DNA from: Cryptococcus deneoformans JEC21
Taxonomy: Eukaryota > Basidiomycota > Tremellomycetes > Tremellales > Cryptococcaceae
Reading direction: 5' to 3'
Assembly: GCF_000091045.1 (NCBI RefSeq)
Contig: NC_006691.1
Coordinates: forward strand, 1,038,301-1,102,300
DNA length: 64,000 nt
The notes under the pieces were generated by a model. The model was not told the origin of the DNA. It saw only the letters and a program-made list of their open reading frames with translations, and did not search any database. Of this stretch, positions 1 to 10,897 are shown in pieces. The first letter of the stretch is position 1; every line of letters begins with the position of its first letter. Both the position numbers and the translations under genes were made by a program.

Positions 1-440
1 ACGAAAGGATTGATAGCTCAAAGAAAAACAGGATCTCAAATGATATCGTTCAACATCTCAAAGCCGGCTGATATCAAATTTCGGTGTTACTCATCATTCG
101 GCGGGGATTGGCCGACGGCCGGGTGACGGACGGAATGGTCTTGTCGGTGTAGACTGGAGTATGACGGAAGTTGCTGCGGCGGTAACTTTTGGAGACCCGC
201 TCGGCATGACGACATGGACGATTCTCCCATAATCAGGCGAGGAAAGTACAATGATAATGGACGAAAAGACCATCTACGATAGCCTTATAGCAACGGGCTT
301 TGAAAATCCCTCATATCCATTCGCATAGTCGTATAGCCGCACGTCAGCTATAAAAAGACCCCATCTCTGCTGGCAGTTACGCTCATTCGATTGCTCAACC
401 AGTTACCCATACCCACCAATATAATCAATCGCCAGCTATC
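1..440. other. Upstream region of RCF2
   Basis: No convincing coding frame is visible. The last 100 bases hold a TATA-like box and the leader of the RCF2 homologue. A GC-rich patch lies near 110-130. The rest may be promoter or the 3' flank of a gene outside the window. Confidence 0.5.
349..356 (+). promoter_or_regulatory. TATA-like box before RCF2
   Basis: The sequence TATAAAAA sits 85 bases before the proposed RCF2 start codon. That is a normal distance for a TATA element plus a short leader in this kind of fungus. It is a motif match only. Confidence 0.4.
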
Positions 441-1376
441 ATGAAGGTAACTTCTCCCACGACATAATCATAGTCAACAAGCGCACTTCTGACTTCCACT
501 TGTTAGGCCCCCATTTCCAGTTCCACTCAAGATGACATGAAAGTCTATTACAACGAAACTCTGAAAGGTGGTTTTCGAGGAGCGTTGCTTGCTGCCGCCA
601 TCACTGGAACATCATACTTCGTTTTAACTAAGCGTTCACCCACATTTCGCTCTTTACCCCTCCCTGCGAAAGCATTTGGCGGAGTAGTCATCAGTATTCC
701 TTGTATGTTCATCTCTGCCGAGAGAGCTGGTCTGGCGTATGAGCGGGCACAATGGTCTGGTGTCGGCCAGAAGGAAATTGAGCGCAACATAGAGAGGCAG
801 TCAGAAAGGTGGGGAAAGATGACACAAATGGAAAAGGCCAAGAATTGGGTCGGAAATCACAAATACAGTCTTATCAGTGCCGCGTGAGTGTGCTTTAATT
901 GATCCAAGGTACTCTGTACTGACTGTTGGGTCGTTTAGTTGGGTCGGGTCCTTAGGTTTAGCTTTCGGCATCGTCGCCAGAAACCCTTATCAGACTACAG
1001 CTCAGAAGGTAGTGCAAGCCCGTATGTGGGCTCAAGGTTAGTCAAAAAGATATTTTCAGAAGTTATCATTACTAACACCTTGCTCTAGGCCTCACTGTTG
1101 GACTCTTAGTCGGAGGTGCCTTGTTGGCTGGTGCCAATTCCAATCCCCCTGACGAGTTTAGTCAAAAGAAAGAAGGTGACCACTCATGGCGAGACATCCT
1201 CGGTAAGTCACTGTTATCGAGGTAATGCTGAGGAGATCTAATGTTCTTATGCAGAACTTGATGAGCACTTGACTCAAGAGGAGCGTGCCCAGCTACATGG
1301 GAATGCCGACCCAAAGAAGTTGAAGGAAATTCATGAGGCTGCCCTCAAAAGAAAAGCTGCGGTTGGCAAAGTATAG
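441..1376 (+). CDS. RCF2: Respiratory supercomplex factor 2 homologue (HIG1 domain)
   Basis: The protein is an inner mitochondrial membrane factor that associates with complexes III and IV. I join five exons: 441-446, 507-883, 939-1036, 1089-1202 and 1255-1376, giving 238 residues, close to the yeast protein. The first exon is only ATG-AAG. Splicing it on gives a start like the yeast one (MK, then a TQD motif, then TLKGG near residue 20). Four hydrophobic segments are visible, at roughly residues 25-45, 57-72, 128-143 and 158-175. The segment AQKVVQARMWAQGLTVGLL, around residues 147-165, matches the conserved HIG1 core of Rcf2. A charged tail follows. Translation could instead begin at the ATG at 537 (residue 13), but the conserved MK..TQD start favours the microexon. 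QCR6, another respiratory-chain gene, lies 12 kb downstream. Confidence 0.9.
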
Positions 1377-1897
1377 ACTAGTGTGGCCTCCATGTCCCAT
1401 TATTGGTATATTAAGAGGAGGGTGAAAGAGAAGGTAAAATTAAGTATGTGTATTTCGATCCAGAATGTACCCAAATAGCATGCCAACGACTTCGTCAATC
1501 TCTCCACCTATGCAACTTGTGTTTTTCAGGGCGGTTGGCGAGTTGGCCGATGTCGTTCATTTTTCAGTTCTGACCAAATGATCTTCTGCACCCAATTTTA
1601 CTCATCTTGGTTCTGCGAAAAATTTGACTCCTTCATTTGAGCATACTTTCCCATCGTTATCAGCTAACTCGAACACCCTCATCGAGATTTTGCACATCCA
1701 CTTGTTTTATAACCCCCTTTTTTTCAGCCTTGCTTGGGGGACCCGTCCTCGTGTTTTGATACGACGCGTTTGAGACACCAACGAAATCGCAAGAAGGCTA
1801 GAGCCATCCTTCTTTCGTTCTCCATCCTACGGGGTTAATTCTTCTTTAATCAAGTATACCGGCCCTTTTGATTACCCCGCATTAGCTGCGACTGGAT
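1377..1897. other. Intergenic: RCF2 3' flank and promoter of the Glu-rich gene
   Basis: No coding frame is supported. A pyrimidine-rich block near 1705-1740 is typical of promoters or leaders in this lineage. Nothing else stands out. Confidence 0.5.
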
Positions 1898-3537
1898 ATG
1901 TCCCGAGAAATTGGCGCGGAAGTCGTCAGTATAGGGTCACCACTCTCCTCTAGCCCCTTACCATCCGCCCTTTCTTCACCCACGATCTTACCCTCGACTC
2001 TGCTTATAACGAGTACAACGGAGATTCAAGAAGACAAAGGGAATGATGAAAGGGAAAAAGTAGCTGTTGAACTGCTGAAAGGGGAAGTGTTAAAGAAAAA
2101 TAGCATTGGAGAGACGGAAGGAGGGGATTTGTTAGACAAAGGGCAGGCGAAAGCGGATCAATCAAGTTTCGTAAATGAAGAAGCATATGACCAGGATGTA
2201 GTGGATGGTTTGAGCTCTGATCCAATAGCAGGACCAAGCCCAACACCATCCAAAGCAAGTGGTAGGTTCGCTGCTTTGAACAGCTCACTTGAATGTTAAC
2301 GGTTTCATAGTGATACCTACCAGGAGAGTGTCTCTTGAAAAACGTACAGAAATATTTGCAAAGGACGAGGGAGGAATTCAAGGAGCCAAGAATAATGCAA
2401 TATCGTCAATACAGGCAAGGCAAAAAGAAGTGACCAATGAAGGTGGTAACTCGGCTGAGCAAATAAATGGAGCAAAGATCGTCGAGGAAGGCGGCTTGCC
2501 AGGTAAAGCATTGGATGCCCAGGAGGATCTCGAAGGACCTGGAGAAACCTCGTCATCAACTGACGTCGTTCAAAAGGATCCGGAATCTGACCAGAAAGGT
2601 GCAAACGATGGAAATGCGGGAGAGGACCAGCGAACAGAGCTGGGGAATTCTATGGAGAAGGCTGCTGAAGAACTAGAGCAGCCTCTACAAAACTCTACGG
2701 AAAGTCGCCCATCAGCCGAAGTGGCCCAGACAGGTAATGAGGAACATGGACAGAGCCATGGGCGTGAAGCTATTGAGGTCATAGGACCGGAATCTACTGA
2801 GGCTTCAATCGACAAGACGACAGTCGAACCTGAACAACCACAGGAAGCTAGAGAAATCTTGTCCACAACAGAAGTAGCCAGCGATGTTCAAAATGAGAAT
2901 GGACAAGGCCACCCTGGAGAGTCTGTCAAAGAGGGCGCAGAGCCTGAACAGCCTGACGAGCCCGCTGAAACAGTCACTGCACGTAAGCCTTTTCGAACTA
3001 TATCACCAGCGACCTAGTTGTCCTAATGAGTGACCTTGTAGTTATCACCGATGCAAAGGCCAACCCTGAAGAAAACGAAGTCTCTCAGCTTTTAGCAGAA
3101 CCTCCTTTAAATGCAGAGGATGATGTGGAGACTGTTGAAAAACCCCAACATATAATCGAGGCAGGTCTCAGCGAGGCGCACTTAAGCCCTCCATGTAGGT
3201 CCCGGTGTCTAGCCTTCTGTGCGTGACTTACCATTTTCTAGTCGCAAACGAGCTTGAAAGTGAGGTGCGGCCAACATCATCTTTAGAAGAGGCCACATGC
3301 CCCCCAATAATTCCTAAAATCCGCAAAGGTCACTTGGCTTCCCTGCTGGTCCTCAACCCTGCCTATACACTTCCTTCTCACGCAAATGCCAAGCCGCGAC
3401 GATTTTTCTGCCCGCATAAGAGGAAAGTAATGATAGGTGATGAGTCGCTAGAAAGGATATCCATCCCTGGCGTCAAGAAGAGAAAAACGGAACATGTGGA
3501 AATGATGTATCAGGTGTTACTGGTGGATAAGCCGTAA
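1898..3537 (+). CDS. Unrecognised Glu/Ser-rich acidic protein
   Basis: I do not recognise this gene. Four exons (1898-2261, 2311-2982, 3042-3194, 3242-3537) join in frame to 494 residues. Residues 10-40 are Ser/Pro-rich. The middle (about 45-345) is acidic, probably disordered, and repeats short EPEQP/EQP motifs. The last 90 residues differ: they hold a hydrophobic patch (HLASLLVLNPAY), a basic stretch with RRFFCPHKRK, and KKRK, which could be a nuclear localisation signal. That C-terminal block is probably the conserved part. The 3' end is uncertain, because another open frame rich in Cys and His begins right after the stop codon (see findings). The neighbour GPH1 is convergent and gives no functional hint. 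Confidence 0.7.
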
Positions 3538-3822
3538 GACGGCTTGAGGAACCGATGGTGATTTGCGGCACTGGTTGCCAGTTGTATATTCGGCGTCAAG
3601 GGGCGCCTTATCAGGATGTACATACTGTCTGTAGTCTTTATCATCGTGGTGTGGCTGACTGATATGTATCCAGGTACGTATTTCAGGACAATTCATTTCT
3701 TTGTTTCTACAGAGCAAGTACTTTTTCTACCAAAACACGCAAATTCCAGGCTTGACTCAATTCCTACTATGAAACATATGGCATGACCATTGCGGTCAAT
3801 AATCTATCAACCCAATATCGAT
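3538..3822. other. Convergent gap with a possible extra exon
   Basis: This gap lies between the Glu-rich gene and GPH1. On the plus strand, frame 3534-3662 reads about 42 codons with good codon usage, including VICGTGCQLY and HTVCSLYHRG, before TGA. It is in a different frame from the upstream exon, so it would need an unseen intron. It may be the true C-terminus of the upstream gene or chance. Confidence 0.3.
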
Positions 3823-6800
3823 CTAGATTGAAAAATCTTCTGGAACTTCGCAAGGTTCTACACTCCAGATACCATCCGCATAGTCCTGGACCGACCTGTC
3901 ACTGCTGAAATCTCCCATGTTGAAGGCGGTGATGATCGACTTCCGCGTCCATTCTGTCTTGTCCGAGTCATAGCACTCATCCATGAGCTTTTCGGCAGAG
4001 AGATAAGAACCGAAGTCGTTGGATACCTAACAGCACCATTAGCCTGAGCTTTACATTTGAAAGGAGGAACACAGCGTACTAGATAGTAATCGTGCTCATA
4101 AACCGTCTTCAACAACGGCGCATAGATAGCACCATCTCCGAAAGTACCCGCCTCAATCGCCTTGAACGTCTGTGCAAGTTCAGGAGAACGCTGCTCGAGA
4201 GGGGTAGGCTGGTAGGTATTAGCGTAGCGCACCTCATCGACCTGTTCGGCAAGGTGCCCAAAGAGGAATGACTGATCTTCCCCGGCGTCTTCAGCGATCT
4301 CTGCCTATGGCATTAGTGGGGGAGTTCCTGTCACATTGAGGAAATTAGAACGTACCGACGTTGGCACCATCTACCGTGCCCAGCAACAAAGCACCGTTCA
4401 ACGCCAACTTCATGTTACTTGTACCACTCGCCTCCGTACCTGCGGTACTAATCTGCACACTGACGTCTGAAGCGGGTACCAAGACCTCAGCAATTGACAC
4501 ACTGTAATCGGGGATAAAGACGACCTTCAAGATGTCACCGACATCGGGATCATCGTTGACCACTCGGGCGACGTTATTGATCAAACGGATGACCAACTTG
4601 GCAACGTAGTAGCCGGGAGCGGCTTTACCAGCGAAAATGGCAGTGTGCTTGGTGATCTTCTTGCGTTCCTCAGGAGAAGCTTGCTTGATGCGAAGGTAGC
4701 GGTAGATGACACCGAAGAGGTTAAGAGTTTGACGTTTATACTAGATAAAATGTCAGGCACAAGTGGCGACTCTCAAAGATCGAGTTGGACAAACCTCGTG
4801 CAAACGCTTAATTTGGGTCATAAACACACTGTCAATGTTCAACGTAATACCCAATTCAGCCTCGATAAGTGAAGCAAGCTATCAAGACATTGTGTACTTA
4901 GTCAGTTGCACCAACAATTATGACAATAAATTACTTACACGGTTCTTGTTGTCCATCTTGATGTTGGTGAATGCCTTCCTGAAGTCGGCATTGTCAGCCA
5001 TTGGCAAGAGGTTCTTGAGAAGCTTGAGGTTAGTGGCCCAATCGTCGGAGCCGAGAGTGTGGGTAATAAGAGCGGCAAGCTCGGGGTTGCACTGGAGGAG
5101 CCATCTACGGGGTGTGAGCGCTACGCTTAAGAGGTGAAAAACAATATGGGCTCACCGACGAGGAGTGATACCGTTGGTCACCTATACACGCACATCTCCG
5201 TTAGTGCGACACGATAAGAGCGTCGTTGGTGGACTTACATTAGTAAACGCATCTCTGCCCTTAAATTCTACAAAGTCTCTAAAGATGGTGGCTTGCAACA
5301 ACTGACTATGCAACTCGGCAACACCGTTGATCTTGAATGATGTGACAATGGCGAGATAGGCCATGCGAACGTATTTGGGGGATCCCTCTGTTGCAGGTAT
5401 CAGCCACATCTTCATCAGGAAAATGTTGACGACGCACCTTCGATAATGCTCATTCGGCGGATACGGTCCATGTCACCCTAAACGTATTGTCAGTATTTGC
5501 GTTTTCGATCAAGCATATGAACTTACGGGCCATCGCTTCGCCACAAGACCAAGGAAATCACTATTTAACAAGTAATCAGTTTCACTGTCAAGTTAGGCAA
5601 CGCGAAGAAGACATACAAGTTAATCCTGTAGATGATCTGCAAATGCCTAGGCAAAAGCTCTTCGAAAAGATCAAGCTGCCACCTCTCAAGAGCCTCAGGC
5701 AAGACAGTGTGGCTACCTTGTATCAGCATCCACCAAAATTAGTCACCAAAAAGAGCTTACTTGGTGTAGGCGAACACCTTCTGGGTAATCTTCCAGGCAG
5801 TGTTGTAGTCCAATTTTTCTTCATCGATCAAAATTCTCAATAGTTCGGGAATGGCAAGAGTTGGGTGCGTGTCGTTCATCTGGATACAGACGTAATCGGG
5901 GAGCTCGGTCCATGGAAGATCAAGCTTGGTGAAGCGGCGGAGCATGTCTTGGAGAGAGGCGCTGACCCAAACTGGAAAGAGCATTTGTATGAGCCACATG
6001 TTAACGTAAGATAATTGTAAGATCCAAACTTACGGTACTGCTGCATCACTCGAAGCTTCTTACCAGCATACATGTTGTCATTGGGGTAAAGGACCCGGGT
6101 CTGAGTACATTGTTAGTTCCCACGCGTTGACATGGGAAGCAGTGTTTACAACGTACAATGTTCTCGACCTCACTGCTTGCGGCAACACTGGCCTCGTAGT
6201 TACCCGCTGTATGGCACATCAGCCTACCAGTGATCACCTCCAATAAAATAGTAGAGCCTTACCATTGAAAGAGTTCAAGTCGAACCCTTGAACGGGTTTA
6301 GCACTCCACAACCTGATATTTGCACAGTTCTTGGTGCCATAACCAGGGATAGGGGTATCGTACGCCACGGCCAAGCACTCCATACCCCCCGACCACACAG
6401 CACGATCGGTGTTGGGGATGGGATCAACACGGCCGTAGAATCGGATGGGGTAGGTCACATCAAGACGGGCAATTTCCCAAGGCTACACAGGATAGAATAA
6501 AGTTATCAGTGGAATGTTATCAGATAACGTAATTGATAAGAAGATAAGTGCGGGGGGTCAATAAGGAGATAAGACGGGATAACAGGGGGGAGCTTTGACG
6601 CACATTTTCACGGTCAAGCCATGGGTCAGGCGCTTCAAGCTGTTCGCCAGAGTTGGAGATGAGTTGTTTAAAGATACCATAGTTGTATCTCAGGCCATAA
6701 CCCCAACCGGGGAGGTTAAGAGTCGCCATACTGTCGATCTTCATTACAGTCAGCCATCTCTTCTGGTTGCGTTGTTGGGAATGCAGGGCATACGTAGCAA

Positions 6801-8230
6801 GCAGCCAAACGACCAAGACCTCCATTGCCTAAACCTGCATCTCTCTCTTCGTTGAGAAGATCCTCAAAGTTAAAGCCTAGCTTGCGGTTCGCCTCTTCGT
6901 ACACGTTCCTCATGCCCAGGTTAAGCACAGCATTGTCGAGGGATCGCCCGACGAGCCATTCGATGGAGAGGTAGTAAATGCGCTTGGGAGCCTTGGCGGT
7001 ATGGTAGCTATACGACAGTCAGATCGAATACAGAGTATGGGTGGAAAAGGATTTACGCGGCGGTCTGGTTCCATCGGCTGCATCGTCATTTAGCACACGC
7101 TTCATTGGTATCCACCTTACTATACGTACTCAAGAAGTTGGTCCCTGACAGACAAAGCTGTTGCCTGGTAAGCGGCGACCTATGCCTCTCAGTTAGTTCT
7201 GTTTCACCGGCTATCGTGTGCAATTTTCGCTCACCTCATCGACGTTGTAAACCTGCCTTCCCAAACTCGTGTTCACGTGCCTAACAATGGTATTCGCCAC
7301 ATCCTGGGGATTATCCTGATCAATTTCCATAGCTTTCTTAGCCTCCCGCCAAGTCTTTTCATCCCCGATAGGCCACTCTCCTGGCATATCGACGATTCCA
7401 CCCTTCTGAGAGGGAAAGTAAGAGCCGGTGAGGGATCGTTGGTGCCCAGGACGTTCCTTGCCTTATTACATATGCATGCCAATTAGTTATGCTAGTTACC
7501 TTGGTATATCAATATCAACCTACGGGGAGTTACGATAGGCACACCAATTTGGGTGGTATCGACGTGCTTGAAAGAGTGGGGGTGCCCAGCTGACAGAGAG
7601 GATCGCCGCGACATCTCGGGTTGGTGCAAAGAAGGGGTGCGGGAACCATGGCTAGAAGAGCCCGGGGAAGCTGATTAATGGGTTAACTTGTACTTTGAAG
7701 GTTGTATAAGTCATGCGAGGGGATGGGGATGGTAAAGCGGGAGAAACGCCGACACGTAACAATTATGATATCACGGAATGGGTATACAAAGCCGGGCGGG
7801 TCGTCAAGTGTACATCGTTTGATGCAGTAGCCACAAGCTCGATAGCTATCTAAACAAAAACACAGCCAATCTTATATGGAAGAATGTGGCCTTGATAAAT
7901 ACTACAACTGAAGCTCTGTCTTGAGGAATACAAGGAGTACTTGTAGTGATAGATGCGGACAGTGTAGGAAGTGTGGGAACGCCCGGCAATCAAGCCCCTC
8001 CGGGCGCCATCCAGCATCCAAGCCATGTTTGTAGCACTGCACAAGGCTGTGCCCGCCTGCTACTGCTCATCTAGAGATAGCCAAAGAGCGTTGCCAGTTC
8101 ATGTCCTGGGTTAAGGCCGGCGGAACATCGTTCTGACAAGGCCATTCCCATCGCATCCCTCAATAAGACTGGAGGTAAATCAGTACTCACCTGTGACTTT
8201 ATCGAGGTTCTCTTTAGTGAGCTCTGCCAT
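3823..8230 (-). CDS. GPH1: Glycogen phosphorylase
   Basis: The enzyme releases glucose-1-phosphate from glycogen with a pyridoxal phosphate cofactor, in the cytosol (GT35 family). The minus-strand exons, split by close to twenty short introns, spell the family from end to end. [13 protein letters not shown] lies near 6800, QMNDTHPTL near 5870, [10 protein letters not shown] near 5150, KRLHEYKRQ near 4800, and [18 protein letters not shown] plus [11 protein letters not shown] near 4400-4470. The lysine of SNMK is the cofactor lysine. The protein ends [15 protein letters not shown], then ...DFSI and TAG at 3823-3825. The 5' end is less certain. ATG at 8228-8230 opens a 40-nt exon followed by GTGAGT, but reaching the body then needs an intron over 500 nt long. 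ATG at 7612-7614 ([15 protein letters not shown]) could start the protein directly. The SRRSS peptide resembles an N-terminal regulatory phosphorylation region, which is inference. Confidence 0.93.
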
Positions 8231-8752
8231 CCTTGCTTCCTGTTATGATGTGTACAGAAATTCGAAGGAAGAAATGGAATAGAAATGGAGATATTGACAG
8301 CTGTGGATGCTTTATATGCATGGGAAACGTGCGGCTCGGGGTGTCATGTCACAGACGATGTGTGTCCTCAGTCGGGCCAGGCCGGAACAGCGGCCCCCGG
8401 CATTCAAGGTGACTAACCACCTTCCCGAACCCCTTTTCCCCGCATAACGCGAGTTATTTCTGCGCACGTCACTACACAATCTCCTATAGGGGAGAGCTAG
8501 CGTATGCCTTTCAAAGCTTTTCCTTGAACGCTGCTTGCTTCGTGATGCTATCTGTGGACTAGTTTCCTCTGGTATGCTCGAAAACAATCAAGCAGTTGGC
8601 AAGGGAAATGTATGGTTGCCAAAAGGTATGTAAATAAAGAAAGAAGAGTACGTACTTGTTGTGATGTTGTCGACCAGATGGGATGTAGTAGTGATTACAT
8701 TTTACCAAAGATGTACCTCATTATGGCTCCAACAATTGCCATGCTATTATTA
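8231..8752. other. GPH1 promoter and 3' flank of the TBC gene
   Basis: No supported coding frame. The region holds the GPH1 leader and a minus-strand TATA-like box at 8311-8316. The part next to 8753 is presumably the 3' untranslated end of the TBC-domain gene. Confidence 0.5.
8311..8316 (-). promoter_or_regulatory. TATA-like box before GPH1
   Basis: The minus strand reads CATATAAAG about 85 bases before the distal GPH1 start codon at 8230. This spacing supports 8230 as the real first exon rather than the start at 7614. Motif match only. Confidence 0.35.
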
Positions 8753-10676
8753 CTAGACAGGATACAAATTTGACTCCTGATAGGCCTTCCGCGCACCCCG
8801 CCAAACCCCGACTATTACTCTTCTCCATGTCACCACACCCCTACCTTCCAATTTGACCCCATACACTGCCATGCCCACACCTAAGAAAACCACTCCTAAT
8901 GCTACTAATGTACCCGGCTTCACCTTCTTCAAAACTTCCCATAGAGCTGGGTTGGTCACTCTTCGAGGTGTGGGTGATGGTACTAATTCGTCCTCGTCCA
9001 TGACAGCCGCGCCGGGCTGAACGACCTCCACATCCACATATTGCAAGGCCTTTTCGGCCGTCCATTCTTCTTCTGACCACTCTTGATCGTAAGTGACCAT
9101 TACGCTTCCTGGACCCATGATCTCCCTCCCTCGTATCAGAGGTCCATCCCAAGGATATTCTTCTAATAATCTGTCTGCAAGTTGGAAGATATCTGAGAGC
9201 CGTATAGGAGAGTACGGGTTTATATCGGGATTGTGCAACTCGAGTTCGCTTGGTGAGATTGAGGGAGACGTTTGAGGATTGGGTGAGGACGGTGTGTCTG
9301 GGTATAGCGGCGGGATAAGGACAAATAAAGGATGCAGGAGTGAAGGGTCTTCTTGATATTCGCGTCCAAGTTTCTTGGCCAATGCGAACATCCGTGGTTT
9401 CTTGCTTATCAAAATCTGTTATTGATCAGCTCATGAACCAGACGAAGTAGGCTTCACTTACGGAGGCAGAAAGATACACAGCCGCGATAGGGTTCCTAGC
9501 CAGAAGGTAGTCAAACATTCGCTGAATAGGCTCTAATGAATCACAATCATGAGAAAACAATGTGAGCACCCATGAGAGGGCGAAGAACGGCAGCGTAGGC
9601 ACCGGTGAAATGAGAGAAGAGAAGTGAGAGAGCTCTGGATCCGCGTGCGCGAGGAGTCTTTTGAGTATCCTAAGATGCAAAGTTCAGCAGCATAAGGATG
9701 AGCGCGCATTGTGGGAAGCTTACCGGAGAAGAGCCATCATCCCTTCCATGCCTGAGCCCATGGCGTCTCGCACCCTATTCAAGCTGACCGATTCTGCACA
9801 TTTTCTGAGCTCTCGCCAACTCTGAGTATCCCTCTTTTGCCCCGGCTCTTCGTCAGGTTTCGATTCAAATTCGAGTTTTTCCTCTTCTATTGTCACCTTC
9901 TCCTCCAGCACGTTGGTGGGTGTACCCCGGCCACTCCTGCTCCGACTTCGAGTTTGCCTCCGTAATCTGAAGGATGGGCGCCGTATATCTTGTTTTGCAG
10001 GTACGAACGTAAGATAGAACACGGAAAGTATATCATGATATCCCTGCTATTGGTCAGTAATCGTTCACGATGCCAGGTCTAAAGGACGCACCTGGAAGTA
10101 GCTTAATGTAGGGTACTTTCTCAGCACATTGACTATCAGATCATATAGATCTTCTTGCATGGCTAGTTTGTTTTCTGACGTTATCTCTGTAACACATGAT
10201 CAGTATAATCTTCAGGTCCCTTTAGAGCTTGCATTCATACCTTTCGGGTAAGTTACGAATGATCGATCAGTATCCAACTTAACCTGAGTTTCGTCCTTAT
10301 GAGGTTGAGGCTCTCTACTGTTTTTGCTATCTTCCCCAATTTCCGGCTTCTCTTCAGTCGCCTTCGCCAGTATTGGCTGGGTAGTTACTGGAAGTTTTGA
10401 CGGCCCGGCCTCGCTGCTAGCACTGTCAAGTTTGCTCGTTCCCAGCAAGAAGGCCCTGAATGATTCATCAGATCAATAACTCATAGATTAGACGCACCAA
10501 GCCCTTTTTCGTTCCTCTTCTCCACCAAAGCCACCAGGTAGAGAAGATATCCTCCTGAGCGCCTTCAAATCGCCATCCTGAATCGCCTGGTTGGTCCACA
10601 GTGAGCGGACTTCAAGCCACGGGTTGTGTATAGGCTTTTGACCCTTCTCCTGGGTCTCTGTAGGTATAGGAGGCAT
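8753..10676 (-). CDS. TBC-domain Rab GTPase-activating protein, Gyp8/TBC1D20 type, C-terminal anchor
   Basis: TBC proteins speed GTP hydrolysis on Rab GTPases; the Gyp8/TBC1D20 branch acts on Rab1/Ypt1 at ER and Golgi membranes. The exons give PWLEVRSLW and IQDGDLKALRRISSLPGG at the start, a Ser/Glu-rich linker, then DVxRS-like LDTDRSFVTYP, YPTLSYFQGYHDILSVFYL, and later LRILKRLLAHADPELSHF, PFFALSWVLTLFSHD and RMFDYLLARNPIAAVYLSAS. The YxQGxxD motif provides the catalytic Gln finger. Near the end, GTLVALGVVFLGVGMAVYGV is a clear membrane segment followed by a short tail, as in TBC1D20. A linker of about 60 residues between the RS motif region and the rest is low-complexity. I chose the ATG at 10674-10676 (MPPIPTE). 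The gene is head-to-head with MVP1, 221 bases apart. Confidence 0.85.
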
Positions 10677-10897
10677 TTTACTGCTGATATACAAGTTATC
10701 CAAATTGGCGTCTGTATACTTCTAAGGCGTAAACAACCAAAACGCCATCTCACAATCCATCAATCACCGTCATCGGCTTTTCGTCGGCCGTCGCCGATCT
10801 CGTCTCTCGCAATGATGAACTCATCGCTGCCGTTGCATTCCCCATCGTACCCTTCGTTCGCACCATCCAAAAGGTCGTCCTCGCCACCGGTACTGCC

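Noticed and set aside
8312..8587. 91-codon minus-strand frame upstream of GPH1
   Set aside because: No conserved content; lies over the TATA-like promoter region.
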